Assembly: GCA_960531495.1 (NCBI GenBank)
Contig: OY482866.1
Coordinates: 2,347,201-2,411,200 of the forward strand
Direction of reading: 5' to 3'
Length of the DNA: 64,000 nucleotides
Source: Zeus faber
Taxonomy: Eukaryota; Chordata; Actinopteri; Zeiformes; Zeidae
Both the position numbers and the translations under genes were made by a program. Shown here one piece after another: positions 53,791 to 64,000 of the stretch. Below the pieces are notes generated by a model. It made no database searches. It had not been told where the DNA came from and saw nothing but the letters and a program-made list of their open reading frames with translations. The number at the start of each line of letters is the position of its first letter. Within the stretch, counting starts at the first letter, position 1.

Positions 53791-56700
53791 ACATCCAAAC
53801 ATACATATTTCATTGATTTTTGTTGGTGGGTCGCCTGCAATTTCATAATGAAAATTACACAAATACCATAATGTAGAATTGAAGTACAGAAGACCCCATA
53901 CTGAAATGTTTGGTTGATTGAAACATGTACAGTATTTACAAGAGCACGGTTTTTAAATCAGTTATAAAAGTGATTTATTCATTGCATATCATTGCAGAGT
54001 CCTGACATGTATTAACAGGGACTCAGGCAGTCACATTTGATAATTGACAAATATTGTGATATTTTGTGCTTTGCAGCCACCATTACAACACAGTTGGCAG
54101 CAAAGAGGAAAAAGAGTTAAATAGGTTTACCGGTAAGTTTGCATAAGTGAGGTTCGGATAAATAGGGTTTGCTTCATTGTACGTACAATTGTTAAACTCT
54201 CATCCTACTAGCCCATCTTGCTGAGTGTCAGTCACATAATTTGTAACTGTGTGGCTTTATCCGTAGTCATTGAAAGGTTTCAGTGCCAGCAGACCCCTCC
54301 ATTTATCATAATGTGTACATGTGTATACAGCCTGTGTATATTATACACAGGCTGCCATCCTACTCAAGCTACTCTCAGTTAAGGGTTTGCATCCACCATT
54401 TCTGTGCCAAGTTGAAATATCAGATGGAATGACTGCATTTAATGGCTCTTTTCCATTTTACGACACAAATTAGACAAGTACAACATGTCATATTTTCTAC
54501 TGCACGATGACCCACTTTGAAACGTATTGAGGCCATTACCAAAATACCAGTACAAGCAATAGCCTTTCTTTGCAAAATCTTCCTCCACAGAGTAGCGATA
54601 AGCTAAACCAACCAGACTAACAAACTATACATATTTGGGAGTATATTGTCTCATGTCGGGGAAAGGGACATACTCAGCAACACTCTGTGCGGAGTGTGTC
54701 TGTGTGTGAGTGAATGAACTACTAATGAGCTGCATGTTAAGATGGTACTGGAACCGTTACTAAACGTATTAAATCTCAATATAAAAGGGGACCTATTACG
54801 CACATCACTTTTTCAGTGCTTTTGCACATACATTTGGTCTCTGATTGGCCTATTGACACACAAACTGTGAAATAAGACAACCCAGTCAGTTTTTTGTGAG
54901 CCGTCTGTTTCAGAAAACATGTTGTGAATCAATCTGTTCCGATTTGTGTCTCAGTCCTACGTCACATTGTGACACAGTAGAATTAGATCCAGCAACTGGA
55001 CTGCTTATTTCTCGCCTAAAATTTGTTAAGAAACAGATAATGAGAAATGAGTGAAAGTTTACAGACTAAATACAATGGAAACTGGAAGTAAAGCTCAAAC
55101 CCCATAGGCTCACAGAACTAGGGTCTCAGGAGGGTTGCTCCACCCACAAAAAACAGCCCGTTTTGGGACAGGATGGTATAAAGGCATGTAAGAATGGCTA
55201 GAATGGATAATCATAAGTGGTATTTTCAGCAAAAAATTCAAAAACATGTTTTGGGGACCTCAGAGACCTATATTAAGTTGTGTAAAAAGGAGCATAATAT
55301 GTCCTCTTTAAGGCATTGGAAACTTTTGAATTTACAAATGTGATTTGTGCTCACCTGTAGCTATATGTTAAAAGATAACATGTAATTTGGAGTGTGTGCG
55401 TACATCCCATCTCTCATAAGGCCCTTGTCTAATGAAGCATACAAGCAATGCTCCATCATTTTAAATCACTCCCAAACAAACAACATGAAGCCCATGCAAT
55501 TATAAAATAAGCCATGAACGAATGATGAGATACACAAAAACTTTGCAACAATTACTACAAGCGCAAGCGTGGATGTTTCACTGAGGTTAAGAAGCGGGCA
55601 CCCTCTCTTACTGATGTCTCATTGAATTAGGCCCACTACATCTCCAGAATTCTCAACAGTGACTACTGTCATCCCAGAACCAACCCTCTCCATCCCCGAT
55701 TCCAGCACCCTCCACTATTCCACTATTCTATGCAGGCACAGTGATAATTCTTAATTACCACCACTGGCACTGGACGAGACATGCTCAGTCAGGCCCTAAT
55801 TACAACCACCAATACTGTGCAGGCCTGCCCAATGGCTAATCCTACTGGCACCATTAATCCATACTCAGTGCATCTGGATCCATACCGATGGCTACCATCA
55901 ATCCCCTGCCCACTCACAATCACTCTATCAACCTGGATGACCCCTGCCCCATAGTCAATATAATAATCACAAAAAGATAATCAGCAAAACCTGGAATTCA
56001 GTACTATAGTGAAAAGTTTTTTGCTGCACATGCCCTTTTTTACATGCATTAATCACATTTCTCTGTTAAAGAAGTGAGTAGTGGGCAGTCCTCCTACTTG
56101 CGGCTATAATAAGGGAAAAACTCCATTGCTGTGAAAGGCCTCCAAGCCAGCCACAATCACCCTCCTCATTTTTTATGTCTTGTTCGAAGCTTGGAAAATG
56201 CCGAGTCAAATGAGATAAATCATCTCTAATTTCTGCTTAGAGACACCTGACTGTCAACATTCTTAATAATGCTCTCAAAGACAGTGTCAACAATATGTAC
56301 AATTAGAGATATAAACTCAGATTTATTTATTTTTTCACACAAAATCCTTGGTCCGCTGAGATACAACAAACAAAGCTAATGCAAATTATATGAAATAATG
56401 ATGAACTGATCAACATGAGTTGGATATAATTTAGTCACAATACTTGTTGTGATTTGTGCGAAATCACGGAAATGTTCCCACGTAAATGTTGGTCGTACAC
56501 ATATCTGACCCAGTTAAAAAAAAATAAAAATAAATTAAATAATACCCAGCATTGCACTAAACAGGATAGTATTAATGAATAATGTCATTTACATTGAGGG
56601 GAAAAGCCGTTGTGGGCTATTAAAAATTACAGCATTTCCAAAAAAGACTTTGAATTTGTAGGCTTGGAAACAGAAAAGTTCCGTAAAATACTTCTTACAA

Positions 56701-57392
56701 AGTTATAACGTTTTTTTGTGCAAACCAAATGTCTAATAATCCTAATTTCCTCAGACCCGTTCCAAACACATTCTACACCATCCCATAATTGACTCTCTCA
56801 TTCTGCCGCTCTATGGATGGAAGGAAGGAAAGGAAAGTCTGTCCACTGCGCCACCCCCAGGCAGAAATAAACCTCCAACCTAGCAGCTGTCACGACGAGA
56901 GATTCTTCCATGCGACAAAATGAGTGGCGCATTGAACATCACTTTGCACACAAACCCTAGAAGTCCATTTTGTGCTAAAATGGGGGGGGATTGTGCTGTC
57001 AGGGTTCTATACAGCCCTCAAGCCCTTAGCATAAGACCACCCAGCCCTTTCTTCTCCTGCGGTGGAATCATGCAAACCTGGTGTTATTAATTAAGTTAAA
57101 AAAAAAAAAAATCATACAAAACTATAAAATGTGCAGATTAATTATAAGACATAGAATTTAAGATATTGAGTATTGATAGTTGACGCGGTTGACAAATTAT
57201 CCCTCTGTCAGACTGTCACATTTTCATTTCCAGTTAGAAATAGTAATCATCTAATACAACGTTCATTGCGCCCTATTTAATTTTATTTTACCTACAATTT
57301 ATTTTAGAAAAATCTGGGACATCATCCCTAATAATCATAATTTTAACCTTTACAGGGTCGAGGCTTTATGGGGAAAAAACATTTATGTGTCT
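53263..57392. other. gene-free stretch of about 4.1 kb
   Basis: No recognisable protein or transposon. A (TG)n run lies at 53763-53790. The better-mixed segments 55550-55970 and 56150-56300 could be conserved non-coding DNA, which needs an alignment to decide. Confidence 0.45.
53763..53790. repeat. (TG)n microsatellite
   Basis: About 14 TG units. Confidence 0.92.
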
Positions 57393-57419
57393 GCGTGTGT
57401 GTGTGTGTGTGTATATATA

Positions 57420-57466
<47 letters not shown>

Positions 57467-57479
57467 GTGTGTGTGTGTA

Positions 57480-57524
<45 letters not shown>

Positions 57525-57525
57525 T

Positions 57526-57564
<39 letters not shown>

Positions 57565-57579
57565 GTGTGTGTGTGTGTA

Positions 57580-57617
<38 letters not shown>

Positions 57618-57655
57618 TGTGTGTGTGTGTGTGTGCGCCCCCCCCACACACACAC
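57393..57655. repeat. long compound (GT)n/(GTAT)n microsatellite
   Basis: About 245 bp of GT with TATATATATTT and GTATGTAT interruptions recurring at irregular spacing, then CCCCCC and (CA)n. It yields long Cys/Val and His/Thr ORFs in every frame, all artefacts. Confidence 0.95.
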
Positions 57656-57940
57656 AAAAAAAAATTACAAAATGGCCGGTTATGGAAAGGGGGTAGTAAA
57701 GACGTAATATGAAAAATAAAACATTTTCCAGGCTTGAATTAAAATAAACACCTACCCATGAAACAAGCAGCAAGGGGTAAATAATTACAATCAATTATAT
57801 TTTGGGGTGCGAAATACATTTTAAATGATGACCCATTAAAAAAATGATTAAAAAGAATGAATGAATAGATAAAATGAGATGGATCATGTACTCTCGCGTT
57901 GCATCCAAAGCAGTGTTTGCTTGTGGTTTCGTTCTTTCAG

Positions 57941-58095
57941 TGCTGTCCTCGTCCGCTTACCGTAAGCGGATCCCGGTCAGTCCTGCGGAAAGAGGTCGGT
58001 CCTGACTGGGAGATTCGGATGCTGGAGATGCAGGTGCTGCAGACTGGAAGCTGTGCGGCTCGTATCCGTCGACCCAGGGCTTGTGGGCTTTGTGC
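57941..58095 (+). other. candidate 155-nt exon
   Basis: It is preceded by a good acceptor (TTTCGTTCTTTCAG), followed by a donor GC|GTAAGA, and open throughout in one plus frame (SVLRKEVGPDWEIRMLEMQV). GC content is far above the flanks. The minus strand is also open over most of it, so the strand is uncertain, and I do not recognise the product. Confidence 0.25.
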
Positions 58096-58159
58096 GTAAG
58101 AAATTATATTCTTCTGTCATAGGCTCCTCCTCCTTTCTACTCTTCATCACCCACCCCCC

Positions 58160-58160
58160 C

Positions 58161-58218
<58 letters not shown>
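58160..58218. repeat. (CA)n microsatellite
   Basis: About 27 CA units after a C run. Confidence 0.95.
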
Positions 58219-58219
<1 letters not shown>

Positions 58220-58505
58220 CCGTAAAACGTGACGTACATGTTCTGAGGTGCGCATGCCGCAGTAATTGTCGTTCCAGTAAACGAGGAATTGATGAGAAAA
58301 ATAACAGTGTCTGATGTGTTCCTCTGATATTTGGGAAATGGATTTGACCTCCTCATATCACAATCATTCTTATTGATCTCTACTAGTGGCCGTTGAAGGA
58401 AACACACTTCATAGAAAAAAAAACCCAAATATACATATGTAAATATATATTGTAATTTATATCTATTTTGCTATATATTTATTTACATATGTATGCCTTA
58501 AAAAA

Positions 58506-58507
58506 AA

Positions 58508-58562
<55 letters not shown>
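58506..58562. repeat. (TA)n microsatellite
   Basis: TA repeats with one ACATATA interruption. Confidence 0.95.
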
Positions 58563-58565
<3 letters not shown>

Positions 58566-58730
58566 CTGGTTCGATATATTGCTGGTTGGATCCCAGGCTC
58601 CTCCTGCTAACATGCTGTAGTGTCCTTGCGCAAGACACTTAACCCCTAATTGCTCCTGATGGCTGCGTCCGTCAGTGTTTGAACAATTGTAAGTCACTTT
58701 GGATAAAAGCGTCTGCTAAATGTAATATAT
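58563..58730 (+). mobile_element. SINE with LINE-type conserved tail
   Basis: A B-box-like GGTTGGATCCC and GCGCAAGACACTTAACCCC are followed by CACTTTGGATAAAAGCGTCT and GCTAAATG. This 3' tail is shared by many fish SINEs and their partner LINEs. It differs from the SINE family at 17646. Confidence 0.75.
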
Positions 58731-59049
58731 AAAAACTGGCGATTGCAATACAATTGACAGCTCTCCCGTTCAGGTTTGAGCAAGGTGGGCGTGTTTCTTC
58801 TTTCCTCCTTTCAGTCCCCACAGCACACCAAGACCATGCCCCACTGCTTAAATCTTTAAAGCTCTTTCTCTTTGGAAATGTGGGAACTGGGAAATACTGG
58901 GAATTTAGCAGAGGATCCCCTGAGGTCTCTAGTATGGCAGTGCCTTTTCTTCATTCGTGCGCCTTGGGTACCCAAATTCTATTCGCTTGATGTGCAATAT
59001 GAAGAATGAGCGAGCGAACTGCAGGAAATTCTCAGGGCCGGATTTAGCA

Positions 59050-59600
59050 TCTTACTCCACAACAACACACCACCAGACCAGGATCTACTGGGCAGGAGGG
59101 GTGCAAGTGGTTCTGGTTAGACATGCTTGGATGACTCGCACCCCCACACCCCGCAATTTATACTATATCCACAAACACCACACATTAAGCACTGGGGTTT
59201 CCAGGGTGGTGTGCGGGTGTGGTTGACCGGAGGGGTGACCCAGCAGGGCTGCAGAAAGTGCCACTGGGTGCTTTCTAGGGCCCTGAGGTGGCGTTGTTGT
59301 GTGTGTGGGTCATGGTGCGGGGGCGGCTGTCGGCCTTGCTCCCGCTGCGCTCTGTGGCAGATGCCCGGGTGCCACGGTGGAGGAGGGACTGCATGTCTGG
59401 CTGTCTGCGGGCACTGGCGGGGCTCTGTTCGCATGGGGGGGGTTGATGTCGGGGTTGACGTCGGAGTTCCCTGTCCCGAGCATACTCGGCTACGTGGGTG
59501 AGTGCTTGAGGGTTGTGGCTGGGTGGGGCATCTCACCGCCTTGCTTTTGCGTAGGCCGTGGGTGGGCATGGGAGCCCCACCGACTGGCGGGGTGTCAGAC
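59050..59600 (+). mobile_element. L1-like LINE 3' UTR, copy C
   Basis: Blocks such as CTCGCACCCCCACACCCCGC (59138), CACATTAAGCACTGGGGTTT and CCAGCAGGGCTGC match copies A (about 720-930) and B (12100-12131, 17254-17460). More diverged, and without the 3' end. Confidence 0.55.
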
Positions 59601-60539
59601 TGTTGGCCTCGGGGCCTGACTCGGGCCCGGCTTCTACACTTGTGGGTGCGTCTTTTGGCTGCACATTGACTTTTCGCTCATCTTGGGCAGATATTATCTC
59701 AAAATGTAAATGGAGGAATCGATAGCGTCTAAACACAGTATTGAATGTGGTCAGCTTTGAGGAATGCTCTGTGAGCTTTATAGCTAATGGTGTAACGGAA
59801 CATATATGATCCAAAAGGATCGCCCCCCCCCCCCCTTGGTTCAGCACACATGGGAACCGCGGATCAATTGCAAAATTGATTCAAAATGAAATACAGTTTC
59901 ACTACTGCTGTTTCTGTTTAAAGTAATAATTCCATAAATCTCGATACAGAGTTTCAATGAAAAGAAGATAGACAAGACAGACGTGTGCTATGTTTTTCTC
60001 TGAAGTGCAATGATTGTTTTACGGTACGTCGCACTATGTTGCTGCTACTTTACGACATACCGTGAAGCAAATGTCACTGCTATGCGTCTGCTTGCTAGTA
60101 AACAAATACGATGTATTGTGAGCTGCAGACTTCTCTACAAAATCCACTGTAACTTGCTTAATTCTGAATCGATTTGTTAAAACTTTGTTTGTTATAAATG
60201 TGAGAACATGATACTGGTTACTTATTGGAATTAAATTCAGCTATATAATCAAATTTTTTCATTCACTACTTTGTTTAAAGGAAGAAGGTATCATGAGTGC
60301 CTATTGCACTTTATTTAGAGTACTGAATAATTCATATATTTTAAGATTTTATTTAAACATCTTGAATGTTGCTTTCATTTAAGACCATGGGCAAAAGTTC
60401 CTTGATTTAAATGTTTTACAGAATAAGTGGAAAGCAAAGTTATATTTGTCTCCCCCTTATATATTTTTTTTTATGATCCGAAAAATGATCCGATCCATGA
60501 CTCAAAACTGAAGTGTTTCACCCGTATTTATAGCCCTGA
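59601..60539. other. gap without gene
   Basis: A C run at 59822-59834, then AT-rich sequence with repeat-like GATCCG motifs. No protein seen. Confidence 0.4.
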
Positions 60540-60770
60540 TCTAGTATCTATGACACTAGAGTAACGTGCTCCTTCCAAATGTATGTGATGTTTTTGAGAG
60601 TAGGTAATGGATAGTGTGGGCGTTTGATAACCTTATTCAAATCTTTGGGGTCAAAACACACTCTGAGCTAACTCCTCTTTGAGGTGGTCATGTCCAGCAA
60701 GAGGAACACACCCTGCTGGGTGGATCACAGGCGTAGCATTCGGGTCAATGTGAATGGTGCACTCAACAAG
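60540..60770 (-). pseudogene. Ty3/gypsy RT N-terminal fragment (K02A2.6-like)
   Basis: The minus strand reads ECTIHIDPNATPVIHPAG and HLKEEL, then after a small deletion and a frame change DPKDLNKVIKRPHYPLPTL. These are the first blocks of a gypsy reverse transcriptase; the catalytic part is missing. It continues the protease-side fragment at 61130-61345, from which a LINE tail separates it. Confidence 0.6.
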
Positions 60771-61115
60771 ATTCAAGATTCAAGATTCAAGATTCAAGAT
60801 TTTTATTTGTCACATACATATACATACTTTCATACATATATGCAGTGAAATGTGATGCAACGCACCCGGTGATAGCACACAATATGTCCTAGGGAAAAAA
60901 AATTAAATAATAAAAAAATAAAAGTGGAAAATTCCTTTCTAATGGACCGACTAACTGACTCCTAAAACGTAATACAGTAAGTTGAATACTTATAGAATAA
61001 GATAAAAATATATAGAATAAAATACAATAAAAATAAATTGAAATAAAATGGAATAGATAGAAGGAATATGCCTATGTATATACAGATATGTTCATTTAAA
61101 GTGGCATGTGAATTA
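60771..61115 (-). mobile_element. LINE 3' tail inserted in gypsy pol (minus strand)
   Basis: Five AAGATTC units, then TTTTTATTTGTCACATACAT and a CATATATGCAGTGAAATG block, match the reverse complement of 52930-53262. The AT-rich part to 61075 matches too. It falls between the protease side and RT of a gypsy fragment. Confidence 0.75.
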
Positions 61116-61129
61116 CTGGTGAAGGACTA

Positions 61130-61345
61130 ACAGGAAATAGTCCTATTCTTATGAAGACATCTGAAAACTCATCTCGGATTGGTGTCTCAGATGTGCCAGA
61201 TACAGACGGTATGAGCTAAATGAGTCCAAAATCTAGGCACGCTGTGTCAACAATGTGAACTTTCAATGTTAATTTAATGTCCTTGTACTCACAGACCATG
61301 TTGCATTTGCCTCTGTCAACTCAGCGTTCTCCCCCTAGCCATAGA
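61130..61345 (-). pseudogene. gypsy protease-to-RT linker fragment
   Basis: Minus-strand frames read CEYKDIKLTLKVHIVDTACL and then a segment RDEFSDVFIRIGLFP, as in the end of the protease and the lead into RT of K02A2.6-like gypsy elements. One stop interrupts it. It is followed (minus direction) by the LINE tail and then the RT fragment. Confidence 0.5.
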
Positions 61346-61359
61346 CCAAGTTGAGGGTG

Positions 61360-62080
61360 ACTGTGTATGTTGTACTACCAGGTTGCACTTGCAGGCTGTT
61401 CCCACATGTCACGAAGGATGTGAAGGGGTCCCCTCACTTGCCATCCATACAGACGCTGGAATGGTGAGAAGCCTGTGGATGCTTGGGGGACCTCCCAGTA
61501 AGAAAACAACAGGGAAGGCAGCCAACGATCCCAGTCCTTCCCATTCTAGGCATCAAACTTCCTGAGAATGGCCTTCAGAGTCTGATTGTGTCTTTCAACC
61601 AGGCCTAACAAATTGTACACCTGTTTTAATGTTTTAGACAAAATGCTGTGCCCTGTGCTGTCACTACTTCTTGGGGAATGCCTACATGGGAAAATAGCTG
61701 TCAGAGGGCTTATGTTATGGCATGGATAGTGAGGCGTCTTAGCAGGAAAGCTTCTGAGTAACAAATGGAATACTCACAGACTACAAGGATGTACCTATAA
61801 ACAGATTGTCAGGTTCTAAGGGCCCGACAATGTCCTCTAGAGAATGGAATGTCAATAATAGGCGTAGGCTGTAATGGAAATGGCTGGACCCTTCTCTTAC
61901 TAGATAACTGACATTCTGGACATGATTTACAAAATCTTTGGACATCAGTATACAACCCGGGCCAAAAGAACCTGCTGGCAATGTGATCTAATGTTTTAAC
62001 TGTACCCAGGTGACCTGCCCAAGGAACGCTATGGCCTAGGGTTAGCACTTTCTCTCTAACCCCACACGGTACTTAAAGCT
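61360..62080 (-). pseudogene. Gmr1-like gypsy integrase fragment (minus strand)
   Basis: The finger reads WAGHLGTVKTLDHIASRFFW and KSCPECQLSS (61900-62010). Broken core pieces follow: a first-Asp region like VGPLEPD, a VVCEY stretch, HVGIPQEVVTAQGTAF with the second Asp changed, and LVERHNQTLKAILRKF (61555-61610) with the Glu. The end resembles SLLFSYREVP. Stops and indels are many. It is similar in type to the integrase at 20897 but on the other strand and a different copy. Confidence 0.65.
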
Positions 62081-62290
62081 GTTCCTCAGCACCCCCTTCT
62101 GGTATATGGTACAACAATCCTTGCTGTACAACATAACTCACAATAAAACTTGTATGCATCAGCTTTTTTTGTTCCAGTGATTTCTTCCAAGTTTGAAGGT
62201 CAGAGTAAGTTAAGAGCGCCTAGCCGAGACCCAGTTTTTCGAAACCTCGGGCTGAGTTTTTTTAACGAGCCCGAGATCAAGGCTCTCTCC

Positions 62291-62443
62291 TTCACAGGCC
62301 TTGGCTGTAAATCTTTTCGACTGCAATAATTCACAGGCCTCGGCTTGAATCTTTTTGACCACGATAATTTACAGGCCTAGACCTGAATCTTTTTGGCTAC
62401 AATAAATTGCACACTTCGGCCCAAATCTTTTAAGTGACAACAA
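62291..62443 (+). repeat. 38-39-bp minisatellite, four units
   Basis: Units share TTCACAGGCCT(C/T)GGCT, GAATCTTTT and an ending like CAATAAT, with growing divergence to the right. The last unit runs into CAATTGGCGAGCCGAGCC, which resembles the primer-binding junction of an LTR element. Confidence 0.75.
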
Positions 62444-63029
62444 TTGGCGAGCCGAGCCAGGAAAGAACGATGACTATCACTGAGACCTGAAGCCCTGGTG
62501 AGGAGTGGACCTGCATATTCGGAGACACTGGCGGCCGCAAAAATTATTTAAAGGTCAGCAGAAGCCTTTTCTTTTCCTGCTAATTCGATTTTTGTGTCTG
62601 AGTGCAAGAGTGCCACCCAGGTCATAAGGTATCAGAAAAGTCTATTCCCAAAATGAACCTAGAATATTGACCTTGCAAAAATTAAATAAATAATATTTTT
62701 TGACTACAATTACTAGTGTTATTATAAAACGGAATCCAAACAGAAAATGATGCGAATATCCTGTATGCATGTGTATTTATAAAAGTCCATTGTGTGGAAA
62801 AGAATGAGTGAGTCTTTGTTGAATGTCACTTTAATTGGTTGGTGTGTGGTTTGTCTCGTGTACGCCGGAGGATTGGCGTGGCTAACATTAACTGCCACCG
62901 AACATACAGAAAAACCACAGAGGAAAAGTGTAAAATACCACATCCATAGTCGCAGTTACAGCACTGAGATATTCAATTAAAACTATTGGCGAGTTTATTG
63001 GGTTTATTGAAAAAGAAAAGTATACTATT
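62444..63029. other. gap, possible LTR-element leader
   Basis: It starts with TGGCGAGCCGAGCCAGG next to the minisatellite. No protein is recognisable to the LTR at 63030. Confidence 0.3.
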
Positions 63030-63277
63030 TGTAACACCCGGGGAGACAATTGAGGGGCACAGTCTTGCAAAGGACATCTGACCAATGGCACACAACCTCT
63101 CTTTGGTATAAAACTGTCTTGGTCAGAAGAAGGGGTAGACTGATCAGAACACTGCTTTGGAACAGCACTGAATCTTTCTCTTTATTCTGCAGAATAAATA
63201 TCTTTAATACTCTCAGTTTTGTTTCCTTGTAGTGGGCAGATTAACCTCACAAACCACGCAGAAGAATTTCTGCAACA
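63030..63277 (+). mobile_element. retrovirus-like LTR, 248 bp
   Basis: It begins TGTAACACCC and ends TTCTGCAACA. It has a TATA box (GGTATAAAAC, about 63104) and AATAAA (about 63193), in the right order for U3-R-U5. ATCTGGCGACGATGATGG follows at once, in the place of a primer-binding site. The same layout (ACA, then a TCTGGC motif) is seen at the minus-strand LTR 7775-8162. No second LTR is visible. Confidence 0.6.
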
Positions 63278-63470
63278 ATCTGGCGACGATGATGGGTCTC
63301 TCTGCTTGACTCTGTTGGACCTCTTCATGCCCGGGTTGTGTGTACAACGGCAGTCAGGAACCGGCCGTAAGACATCCAAGAAGGAGTCGCCTGGACATGA
63401 CGGCAGATCCAGAAGAGGCAACACGAGATTCTGAACAAATTAAGGTGAGGACTTACTGAGATATTATACC
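63278..63470 (+). other. leader with short ORF and splice-donor-like site
   Basis: After the primer-binding region an ATG at 63398 opens MTADPEEATRDSEQIK, which runs straight into AAG|GTGAGG, a consensus splice donor, and then a stop. This fits a retroviral leader exon; the downstream acceptor would be outside the window. Confidence 0.4.
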
Positions 63471-63687
63471 GATTAGGAAAAGCTTTGAGTAAGCTTAGAT
63501 ATTGTACAGATCTAGAGGATCGTTGAAGAAGCTTTGTTCAACTCAGAAATCCCCCCCCCCTCAGACAGACATGTCGCCAGCTGCGTGCGGCACAGACAAG
63601 GAAGGGCAGCGGATATATTCATCTGGAGGACCATTTTTTTTTTGTTATCCAATAATAAGTCAACATTGAATACATAATTATTATAGA

Positions 63688-63930
63688 TTATTCTTGATCC
63701 CTCCTAGCAAAAGCGTTGAGGGTAGGTGAGGAACTTCTGGTGTTGTCAAAATTACATTAAATTAATTAATAAATAAAGTAAGTTACTCTTGATCCCTCCT
63801 TGCAAAAGGGTTTAGGGCAAGGAAGCAGAATATTACTCCTTTTACTCCTCCTAGCAAAAGCTTTTAGGGTAGGTGAGGAACTTCTGGTGTTGTAAAAACA
63901 AAATAAAATTAATGAATAACTAAAGTAAAA
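63688..63930 (+). repeat. direct repeat pair, about 95 bp each
   Basis: 63688-63786 and 63836-63930 share GCAAAAGC, then AGGGTAGGTGAGGAACTTCT and GGTGTTGT, and an AT-rich end. A partial third unit (GATCCCTCCTTGCAAAAGGG) lies between. Confidence 0.8.
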
Positions 63931-64000
63931 TTGATAATAATAAATAAAGCTACCTGTCGGTCGTGCAGTATATTGGGACACAGGTTGGCGTCCATTCCTG

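Noticed and set aside
57343..57794. Long Cys-Val and His-Thr repeat ORFs
   Set aside because: Products of the GT/CA microsatellite in all frames.
60540..62080. A second Gmr1-like element with IN before RT
   Set aside because: The RT and protease pieces look like a different gypsy group from the integrase, so the order is probably due to neighbouring insertions.
1..64000. CRISPR array or phage/bacterial system
   Set aside because: No regularly spaced direct repeats with unique spacers. All tandem repeats are microsatellites or minisatellites in a vertebrate genome.

Overview
The window is vertebrate nuclear DNA, most probably from a teleost fish. It has one spliced host gene with a fish-typical product. 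The rest is a dense layering of fish-type transposable elements (tRNA-derived SINEs, L1- and CR1/L2-like LINEs, Ty3/gypsy elements, Tc1 and hAT DNA transposons, endogenous retroviruses) and long CA/GT/GA microsatellites. No prokaryotic features, CRISPR array, rRNA or free-standing tRNA was seen.

Layout. 1-5.7 kb: the 3' UTR of an L1-like LINE, a retroviral pol 3' fragment split by a SINE, CAG/CAA-rich arrays and a minus-strand LINE fragment. 5.7-8.16 kb: a minus-strand endogenous retrovirus (ERV) remnant (protease, gag, primer-binding region, LTR). 8.16-18.87 kb: one L1-like LINE (ORF2 plus a GC-rich 3' UTR of about 2 kb), cut open by a complete Ty3/gypsy chromovirus (12132-17253, 351-bp LTRs with 4 differences, CCCCC target duplication) and by a SINE. 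18.9-20.9 kb: a minus-strand LINE with an SGNH-esterase ORF1 and an endonuclease. 20.8-22.6 kb: a Gmr1-like gypsy relic with integrase before reverse transcriptase. 22.6-23.45 kb: half a Tc1 transposon. 23.45-27.05 kb: the integrase end of pol and a broken env of a retrovirus with a CX6CC transmembrane subunit. 28-31 kb: LINE and SINE relics. 31-42 kb: largely gene-free AT-rich DNA. 42.2-45.9 kb: the host gene. 46-57 kb: repeats, hairpins and gene-free DNA. 57-64 kb: microsatellites, a third L1 3' UTR copy, two different gypsy relics, and an LTR plus leader of another retrovirus-like element.

Host gene. A four-coding-exon gene on the minus strand (42179-45937) encodes a 341-residue GNAT acetyltransferase that I recognise as histidine N-acetyltransferase (hisat, NAT16-like). 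All six intron boundaries obey GT-AG and the phases agree. Its third intron holds one hAT-like element nested in another.

Most notable: (1) the chromovirus has an 11-nt match between its primer-binding site and the predicted transcript start, 31 bp below a TATA-like box, which is the signature of Tf1/sushi-type self-priming; (2) the integrase-before-RT gypsy relic; (3) insertion layers whose relative order can be read from the junctions; (4) three short exon-like segments and several strong palindromes that remain unexplained. Identifications rest on reading motifs by eye; no database search was run.
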